A stretch of 10,774 bases of DNA from JAZUCT01 sp045639255 (GTDB lineage: Bacteria; Bacillota; Clostridia; Christensenellales; UBA1242). The position numbers and the translations under genes are program-made. The notes under the pieces were generated by a model. It did no database searches and was not told the origin of the DNA. It saw nothing but the letters and a program-made list of their open reading frames with translations. Shown here in pieces: positions 5,673 through 10,774 of this stretch. The DNA lies in the NCBI GenBank assembly GCA_045639255.1, contig JAZUCT010000027.1, positions 1 to 10,774 of the forward strand, given 5' to 3'. The stretch's first letter is position 1; each line of letters opens with the position of its first letter.

Positions 5673-6968
5673 CTAGTTTATTATTTTTTCAATAAGTTTT
5701 AATGCTTTTGGTTTGTTTTTTGATATTTTAAAACACTCGGCAAGTTTTTGCAAGCATGCATCAGCATCTTTTTTATTTTTTGCATATAATAAGCAAATTG
5801 CATCGCCTTTTTTAACTTCTTTTCCATAATGTTTTAAAATTTTAACACCAACATTATGAATAATGTTTGCACCAACTTCTGTGCGTGCCCCACCTAAATC
5901 TGCAACAATTTCGCTTAATTTAAGTGCATCAATGTTGCTTATATAACCATTTTGGTTTGCTTTAAATTCCAAACAAACTTTTGCAAGTTTAAAATTATTT
6001 TCAAGCACCTGAGTTGCATTTCCACCTTGATTGTTAACAAGTTCAGAAAACTTTTGAAGTGCCTTTTTTGAATTAATTGTTTCGTTAACAACTTTTTCAC
6101 ATTCTTTAAACGGTTTTTCTGTTGCCATGTTAATAAGTTTTGCGCTGAAAAATTTTGAAAGTGTTGCAAGGTTGTTTTCTGCACCATTAAGAACTTCAAT
6201 TGCGTCCATAACTTCCAAAGTGCAACCAACACTGTTGCCAAGTGGCAAATTCATATTTGTTAAAACTGCACAAACTTTTTTCCCTGCACCTTTTCCAATT
6301 TCCACCATTGTTTTTGCAAGTTTAAGTGCATCTTTTTTAGTTTTCATAAATGCACCAGCACCATATTTAACATCAAGCAAAATTATGTTTGCACCGCTTG
6401 CAAGTTTCTTGCTCATAATGCTTGAAGCAATAAGCGGAATGCTTTCAACTGTTGCTGTTTGATCACGCAAGGCATATAAAATTTTATCGGCAGGAGCAAT
6501 ATTCTTGGTTTGGCTTATAAGTGAAATTCCAACCTTTTCAACACCCTTTATAAAATTTTCATAAGTTTGTTCGCAAGTGTAACCTTCAATTGCTTCAAGT
6601 TTATCAATTGTTCCGCCGGTGTAACCCAAACCCCTTCCACTCATTTTTGCAAATTTAAGCCCGCAACTTGCAACAATTGGTGCAAGCACCAAAGTGGTTG
6701 TGTCGCTTACACCACCGCTGGAATGCTTATCCACACATATTCCATTAACACCACTTAAATCAATTTGTTCGCCACTGTTTGCCATTGCAAGTGTTAAATT
6801 TAATGTTTCTTGCTTGTTCATTCCATTAATGCAAATTGCCATAAGCATTGCCGAAATTTCATAATCTTTAAAATTTCCGTTTGTAACATTTTTTATAAAA
6901 AAATCTATTTCATTTTTTGAAAGTGCTTTTTTAAGTGTCTTTTTGTTCAGCAAATTAATTATTTTCAT
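5673..6968 (-). CDS. pdp: Pyrimidine-nucleoside phosphorylase
   Basis: This 431-residue enzyme cleaves uridine, thymidine or deoxyuridine with phosphate to free base and (deoxy)ribose-1-phosphate in pyrimidine salvage. Motifs are VDKHSSGGVSDTTTL (79-93), the family signature SGRGLGYTGGTIDKLE (110-125), LRDQTATVESIPLIASSIMSKK (167-188, containing the catalytic Arg168, Ser183 and Lys187 equivalents) and DVKYGAGAFM (199-208). A C-terminal PYNP_C domain begins near 345. Lys108 before MSGRG matches broad-specificity PyNP rather than E. coli thymidine phosphorylase, which has Met there; that comparison is from memory. Small departures from the usual family are GYTGG for GHTGG and GNSVGCTLEV with Cys in place of Asn. 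The start at 6968 overlaps the PAP2 gene by 14 nt and has AGGA upstream. Confidence 0.92.
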   Translation of the reverse strand: MKIINLLNKKTLKKALSKNEIDFFIKNVTNGNFKDYEISAMLMAICINGMNKQETLNLTLAMANSGEQIDLSGVNGICVDKHSSGGVSDTTTLVLAPIVASCGLKFAKMSGRGLGYTGGTIDKLEAIEGYTCEQTYENFIKGVEKVGISLISQTKNIAPADKILYALRDQTATVESIPLIASSIMSKKLASGANIILLDVKYGAGAFMKTKKDALKLAKTMVEIGKGAGKKVCAVLTNMNLPLGNSVGCTLEVMDAIEVLNGAENNLATLSKFFSAKLINMATEKPFKECEKVVNETINSKKALQKFSELVNNQGGNATQVLENNFKLAKVCLEFKANQNGYISNIDALKLSEIVADLGGARTEVGANIIHNVGVKILKHYGKEVKKGDAICLLYAKNKKDADACLQKLAECFKISKNKPKALKLIEKIIN

Positions 6969-7863
6969 GTTTGGTTTTCCTTTTAATTAATAAGTTGTTT
7001 AAGTGTTCAAATATTGCTGAATAGCCAGCAGTTGTTAAAAGCCCCAACATCATAAATGAAACAAAAAATGTTATTAAGTGCTTTGAAACAACAATGCATG
7101 CACTTAGCACACCTATTGTTAACAATGTGCAAGTTACACCTTTAATAAGAATGAACAAAATGCTTTTTTGTGTTTTGTTGGAAATAAATTTTCGGTCAAT
7201 AAAATAACCAAGCATAATGCCACAAATAAGCCCGCAAATTAAATAAATTTTAACAAATTCTGCATTAATAACAAATGGTGAACACGAAAATAATGCAACC
7301 ATAACTGCAACAGGTATAACAAATAAAAATGCAATATAATCGAAATTATTAAAAAATTTATAAATTTTTGGTGCTAAAACAAGCCACAAAACAGCAAATA
7401 AAAATCCACAAATAACATCGCTTAAATAATGCTGACCAAGATATATGCGTGAAAACATAACAAGCAATATTATTGTTATGTTTGCAACTGCAAAGAAAGT
7501 TTTAAGCCCCTTGTTCACACTGCCTTTAAGTTGGCAATACGCACCACCAAAAGCAAGTGTTGCACTTGCAGAATGTCCGCTTGGAAAGGAATATCCGTCA
7601 GAGCCATATTTGTTAACAATGCTTTGGCTTTTTAAATATGGCCTTGGGCGTTTAAAAATATGTTTTATAAGTGAATTTAAAGCAATTCCAATAAGATAAG
7701 TGAATAAAAATTGCATTGCTGTTTTGTTTTCAACACACCAATAAAGCAAAAAAAATATAACAATAAATGGAATAACTTCACCAAATTTTGTTACAAAAGA
7801 AAAAAATGCATCGAAAAAACTGTTTGAAATTTTTTGAACTTGTTCAACAATTGCAATATCCAT
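6955..7863 (-). CDS. PAP2-family membrane phosphatase with extra C-terminal helices
   Basis: This 302-residue integral membrane protein has all three PAP2 phosphatase motifs: KX6RP (Lys67 to Pro75), PSGH (94-97) and SRX5HX3D (Ser138 to Asp149, with His145). These residues form the phospho-histidine active site, usually on the outer face of the membrane. Substrates in the family include undecaprenyl pyrophosphate, phosphatidylglycerol phosphate and sphingosine-type lipids; which one applies here cannot be read. After the PAP2 core (about 1-170) come roughly four more hydrophobic segments (about 175-193, 205-220, 235-256, 262-284), beyond a minimal PAP2 protein. It is the first gene of the minus-strand operon. 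No ribosome binding site precedes the ATG at 7863, and the promoter is almost adjacent, so the gene is probably translated from a leaderless mRNA. Confidence 0.88.
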   Translation of the reverse strand: MDIAIVEQVQKISNSFFDAFFSFVTKFGEVIPFIVIFFLLYWCVENKTAMQFLFTYLIGIALNSLIKHIFKRPRPYLKSQSIVNKYGSDGYSFPSGHSASATLAFGGAYCQLKGSVNKGLKTFFAVANITIILLVMFSRIYLGQHYLSDVICGFLFAVLWLVLAPKIYKFFNNFDYIAFLFVIPVAVMVALFSCSPFVINAEFVKIYLICGLICGIMLGYFIDRKFISNKTQKSILFILIKGVTCTLLTIGVLSACIVVSKHLITFFVSFMMLGLLTTAGYSAIFEHLNNLLIKRKTKHENN

Positions 7864-7869
7864 ATATTA

Positions 7870-7898
7870 AGTATAATAATATTAAAAAATATAGTCAA
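7870..7898 (-). promoter_or_regulatory. Operon promoter for a probably leaderless transcript
   Basis: On the minus strand TTGACT (7898-7893), a 17-bp spacer and TATACT (7875-7870) match the sigma-A consensus at 10 of 12 positions. Only six bases lie between the -10 element and the ATG at 7863, so the normal start distance puts the first transcribed base on or beside that ATG. No Shine-Dalgarno sequence is present upstream. Confidence 0.8.
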
Positions 7899-7929
7899 AC
7901 TTTAATTAAAATTTCATAAATATTTGGTA

Positions 7930-7958
7930 TTGACAATTGGATATTTATATAGTAAAAT
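7930..7958 (+). promoter_or_regulatory. Sigma-A-type promoter of the plus-strand membrane protein gene
   Basis: TTGACA (7930-7935), a 17-bp spacer and TAAAAT (7953-7958) match the consensus at 11 of 12 positions. The expected transcript start is near 7965, leaving a leader of about 23 nt with a good ribosome binding site. It is divergent from the operon promoter, with the two -35 boxes 31 bp apart. The palindrome TTTAATTAAA (7901-7910) lies between them and could be an AT-rich UP element or an operator. Confidence 0.82.
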
Positions 7959-7975
7959 ATATTTGAAATAAATGT

Positions 7976-7982
7976 GAGGTGA
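7976..7982 (+). promoter_or_regulatory. Ribosome binding site deciding the start at 7988
   Basis: GAGGTGA lies five bases before the ATG at 7988. The in-frame GTG at 7979 and ATG at 7982 fall inside or immediately at this site, so they cannot be its start codon. Confidence 0.8.
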
Positions 7983-7987
7983 TGTTT

Positions 7988-9004
7988 ATGGCAAAAAGAA
8001 CCGATAAAATTGATGGCGCAGAAGTTACTAAGAACAAAAAAAGCAAGTTCAGATGGATTACCGCTGGTGCAACCGTTGTTGGAATTGGTGCAACAATTCT
8101 TGCTGGTATTGGCATTAAAAATATTGTTGATAACCAACCTTCAAGCGGAAACAGTGGCACAAGTGAACCACCTGTTACAGAAAAAATTGATTTTTCAAAC
8201 TTTGAAACTTCACTTAATGAAAAAATGGTTGATGTTGTTGAATATTACACAAATTCACTTCCAAATGGCTATAAAACAGGCATTAAAAATGCAGAAACAA
8301 ATTGCATTATTGCCGATGAAGATTCAATAACATTCTATGAAAAAATCACTCAAAACTCGGCAAACTATCCATTCTATTATACTGAAATTGAATTTGCTGG
8401 AAGTGAAGTTGAACAATTTATAACTGATGTTTATAACCCAACTTTATTAAAGGTTGAAGAAAGCACTTTAACACAAGCAGATTTTGATTTGTTCACAACT
8501 TCATTCTGCGACATAATTGAAGCAGAAAACCTAACCAGAATGGAAAATATTGATAAAATTGAAAATGCTTACACAAAAGAACTTTCAGTTAATTTGGTTA
8601 ACAAATTCATTGAAACAAGCGATTTAAGTGAAAACAAAAAGCAAGAAATGTCGGCAGGAATAACAACAGAAGATGTTAAAATTCTTTCATCACATTTCAG
8701 TGATGCAAAACTTAATAAGCAATCATACACTTATTTATATAGTTATTATGCTGAAATTTTGGTTGATAACTATTCAGTAAGAGTTAGCACAGTTTTGGAA
8801 ACAACAAATAAGGTAACTGATAAAGATGTTCTTTCGCAATATTTATTGGAAGAATATAGAAACAACCCTGAAAATTTCACAATCACTTATAAGCAACAAG
8901 ATTTAATGCAATGGTGGTTATATAAAAATGCATCAAACAAAACAACAACACAACCATCAACAACTCCTGCTTCAAATAAAGATGATGAAATTGAATTATC
9001 ATAA
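7988..9004 (+). CDS. Hypothetical single-pass membrane protein with extracellular domain
   Basis: I do not recognise this 338-residue protein. The N-terminus is cytoplasmic and basic (residues 1-23, many Lys and Arg). One hydrophobic Gly/Ala/Ile-rich helix follows (about 24-44) with no lipobox Cys, then a Ser/Gly/Thr/Pro linker (about 50-62). The remaining part of about 250 residues is acidic and hydrophilic with no repeats and only two Cys, and the C-terminal tail (about 310-338) is rich in Thr, Ser, Pro and Asn. The positive-inside rule predicts that the bulk is outside the cell. It has its own strong promoter and a terminator, so it is a single-gene unit. Codon use is AT-rich like its neighbours, giving no sign of recent transfer. 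An envelope or stress-related role is possible but not shown. Confidence 0.8.
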   Translation: MAKRTDKIDGAEVTKNKKSKFRWITAGATVVGIGATILAGIGIKNIVDNQPSSGNSGTSEPPVTEKIDFSNFETSLNEKMVDVVEYYTNSLPNGYKTGIKNAETNCIIADEDSITFYEKITQNSANYPFYYTEIEFAGSEVEQFITDVYNPTLLKVEESTLTQADFDLFTTSFCDIIEAENLTRMENIDKIENAYTKELSVNLVNKFIETSDLSENKKQEMSAGITTEDVKILSSHFSDAKLNKQSYTYLYSYYAEILVDNYSVRVSTVLETTNKVTDKDVLSQYLLEEYRNNPENFTITYKQQDLMQWWLYKNASNKTTTQPSTTPASNKDDEIELS

Positions 9005-9035
9005 AAAAAAGCATTGTTTTAAACAATGTTTTTTT
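9005..9035 (+). terminator. Intrinsic terminator of the plus-strand membrane protein gene
   Basis: A 7-bp stem CATTGTT/AACAATG (9012-9018 with 9022-9028) with a 3-nt loop is preceded by an A tract and followed by seven T. It starts within a few bases of the stop codon. The flanking A and T tracts also allow it to work on the minus strand. Confidence 0.85.
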
Positions 9036-9080
9036 GTTTTATAAGTTAAAAAATAAATGCAACAAAACAAAATTTGTTAA

Positions 9081-9113
9081 CAAAAAATTCCCTTGCGGGA
9101 ATTTTTATTTTTT
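9081..9113 (-). terminator. Bidirectional terminator, mainly of the surface protein gene
   Basis: A perfect 10-bp stem AAAAATTCCC/GGGAATTTTT (9083-9092 with 9097-9106) closes a TTGC loop. Six T follow on the minus strand (9087-9082), and a TATTTTTTT tract follows on the plus strand, so it can stop transcripts from either side. It ends 15 to 20 nt past the stop of the minus-strand gene. Together with the hairpin at 9012-9028 it insulates two convergent genes. Confidence 0.85.
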
Positions 9114-9127
9114 TATTAAGTTTTTTA

Positions 9128-10774
9128 TTAAGCAACAACTGGGCGAGTCCAAACACCATAAATAACGCCTGCAGTAACAATATCAGTTATTTCGTATGGA
9201 GAACGATATTGTTCACCGCCAGTGGTATAATCGTTCAAAATTGTAGGAGCACCATGCGTATCAGTTACAAATTTATATGCAAATTGATTTTCTGCATAAG
9301 TGAATCCATTTGAATTAAATCCATCTGTGCTTTCAGTTCTTGCTTTTGCAAAGAAGTTTTCAACTGTTAAAGTGAACTCTGATTGAATTCGTTTATTGAA
9401 TGTTGGGTCCAATGTCCAATAAAGAAGTTCATCGCCACCCTTACTTGTCATAATTTCTTTTGCATCGCTTGTGATATAATCAAGTTGCAAACCTGCTTTA
9501 TAAGGAATTGCATCGCTTAAAAGTTGTTTTGAACTTGCAATGAAATAATAGTGTTCTTGTGTATCAACTGGGTCCATACCTACTTGATAAGCAAGTTCAA
9601 TATAATAATTATCCCATTGTGCAATTAGTGCTATATGGCGATCTTCTGCCTTTTCAGCAGTGAAATCTGGCACAAATTGAGTTTGGGTTGTTACTTTTTG
9701 GTTTTTATATGTCCAGCAAAGGAAATCTGGAACATAGGTTGTGTTAATAAACACTGGCAATGTTCTTGTTGGAGCAAGTAAATGTTCTTCGGTGAAATAA
9801 TCGTTTTCATAAATATATGAACTTGCTTTTTCATCGCCACCATTTGAATAATATGTTACTTTAAATCTGTTGCTGAAAATTGCATTTAAAGTTATATCTG
9901 TATCGAATGTAAATGTTAAAGTTGTTGTGTAAGTTTGATTATTATATTCCCAACCACTGAATTTTCTTTCAGCAGAATAATCAGCACTGTTGCCACAATC
10001 AACTGTTGGAAGAACAATTTCGCTATCGCCTTTATAAGTTGAAATTGGTTCAATGTTAACACCTTCACCAGCGAATGAAACAGTGTGAAGTTCTGCAAAT
10101 TTTGCAGTTAAAGTTATATCGCTATCAACAGTTAAAGTTGAAGCAGTATATTCTGTTTGGCCATTAAACCAACCTAAGAAAACAAAACCTGTTTTTTCGG
10201 TTGAAGGGAATGAAAGTGTGTCGCCAACATAATAAGTTTCGCTTGTTTTAACTCCGTCAACATCGAAAGTTACTGTTCTTGGAATTTGGAATTTTGCTGT
10301 TAATGTGAAACTTGTTAATGATTTATCAAAGTTTGCTGGCAAATTAAATGTTATATTTCCACCATCGCAAATTTTTGTTTCGCCATAAAACCAACCAAGG
10401 AAAGCCCCTGCATTTTGGTCAACGCTGAATGTTGGAAGTGAAATGCTATCGCCCACCTTAACACCAGTTAATGCATTTTTTGAAGTTGAGTTATCGGTTG
10501 CTGTTCCACCATTATAATCGAACGAAATGGTGTAAGCAATTTTTGTGAAATTTGCAGTTAAATTTGCGTTTTTCTTAATAAAAAATGTATAATCTTGTTT
10601 ATCTGATGGATAAGTTCCTGTCCAACCATTAAAAACATAACCAACATTTGCTTCTGCATTAAGCACAACCTTAGAATTCTTTTTAAAAGTGTAGGTTGCT
10701 GTTGAATAAACAGGATCTTGATTTTCACAAAGAATGTAACCTTGTTCAGAATTAACATTAAGTGTTAATTTAAC
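9128..10774 (-). CDS. Surface protein with InlB B-type (Flg_new) repeats, N-terminus outside the window
   Basis: The frame stays open for 36 codons beyond the GTG at 10666 to the window edge, so this is a partial gene (548 codons seen) and that GTG is internal. Numbered from the edge, at least five beta-rich repeats can be seen. They share a strand ending in F-D/Y-x-GG or similar, a G-x-x-LP/FP turn, a core F-x-GW motif and a closing I/L-T-L-T-A-x-F strand. The GW cores are at about residues 50-51, 127-128, 201-202 and in SGW of the fourth repeat; the fifth has LCWTYKN. The closing strands include NLTANF (71-76), TLTAKF (157-162) and ITLTAKF (220-226). The last 150 residues are diverged and end in GVWTRPVVA. 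No LPXTG motif or C-terminal membrane helix is present, so anchoring must lie elsewhere or the protein is secreted. Related proteins act in adhesion. Confidence 0.85.
   Translation of the reverse strand, partial: VKLTLNVNSEQGYILCENQDPVYSTATYTFKKNSKVVLNAEANVGYVFNGWTGTYPSDKQDYTFFIKKNANLTANFTKIAYTISFDYNGGTATDNSTSKNALTGVKVGDSISLPTFSVDQNAGAFLGWFYGETKICDGGNITFNLPANFDKSLTSFTLTAKFQIPRTVTFDVDGVKTSETYYVGDTLSFPSTEKTGFVFLGWFNGQTEYTASTLTVDSDITLTAKFAELHTVSFAGEGVNIEPISTYKGDSEIVLPTVDCGNSADYSAERKFSGWEYNNQTYTTTLTFTFDTDITLNAIFSNRFKVTYYSNGGDEKASSYIYENDYFTEEHLLAPTRTLPVFINTTYVPDFLCWTYKNQKVTTQTQFVPDFTAEKAEDRHIALIAQWDNYYIELAYQVGMDPVDTQEHYYFIASSKQLLSDAIPYKAGLQLDYITSDAKEIMTSKGGDELLYWTLDPTFNKRIQSEFTLTVENFFAKARTESTDGFNSNGFTYAENQFAYKFVTDTHGAPTILNDYTTGGEQYRSPYEITDIVTAGVIYGVWTRPVVA

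Noticed and set aside
7895..8160. Minus-strand ORFs across the divergent promoter region
   Set aside because: They are antisense to the start of a well-supported plus-strand gene and overlap both promoters.
9074..9313. Plus-strand ORF of 79 codons overlapping the surface protein gene
   Set aside because: It starts in the intergenic terminator and lies antisense to a clear coding frame, with no family resemblance.
10664..10666. GTG as start of the surface protein
   Set aside because: The frame is open for 36 more codons to the window edge with repeat-like sequence, and no RBS was seen, so this is an internal Val codon.
1..10774. CRISPR arrays, tRNA or rRNA genes, transposases, toxin-antitoxin or defence genes
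   Set aside because: No regularly spaced repeats, cloverleaf, transposase motifs or defence domains were seen on either strand.

Overview
This window comes from a low-GC, cell-walled bacterium, most likely an uncultured Firmicutes/Clostridia-type lineage. The evidence is strongly AT-biased codon use, Shine-Dalgarno sites of AGGAGG/AAGGTGG type, sigma-A promoters close to TTGACA-17-TATAAT, peptidoglycan precursor genes and an InlB-like surface repeat protein. TGA is used as a stop (tsaB) and Trp is TGG, so the code is standard. No species can be named from the sequence alone.

Layout. Positions 1-65 hold two consecutive hairpins, followed by a short HTH regulator (minus strand, 64-375) with its own promoter. 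A minus-strand gene train runs from 7863 down to 476: PAP2-family phosphatase, pyrimidine-nucleoside phosphorylase, tsaE, tsaB, rimI, an alpha/beta hydrolase, a membrane-anchored MurF-type ligase and a Ddl-type ligase. The genes from PAP2 to murF overlap or lie within 10 nt of each other and look like one operon. Its promoter sits so close to the first ATG that the mRNA is probably leaderless. A 277-nt spacer separates murF from ddl. It holds a highly structured element, a degenerate intergenic repeat and an intrinsic terminator just upstream of the ddl ribosome binding site. A second promoter, divergent from the operon promoter, drives a plus-strand gene (7988-9004) for an unrecognised single-pass membrane protein. 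Two terminator hairpins separate it from a convergent minus-strand gene (9128 to the window edge) for a surface protein of InlB/Flg_new-type repeats, whose N-terminus lies outside the window.

How the genes work together. tsaE and tsaB belong to the tRNA t6A37 modification pathway and rimI is their usual neighbour; the catalytic partner tsaD is not in this window. The hydrolase, MurF-type and Ddl-type genes form a cell-wall block in which Ddl makes D-Ala-D-Ala and MurF joins it to a muramyl peptide precursor. This MurF carries a five-helix membrane domain where soluble MurF has its UDP-substrate domain. The PAP2 phosphatase could act on undecaprenyl pyrophosphate or another lipid phosphate, and the nucleoside phosphorylase is a salvage enzyme. 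No defence system, CRISPR array, tRNA, rRNA or intact mobile element was seen. The most unusual part is the murF-ddl spacer.
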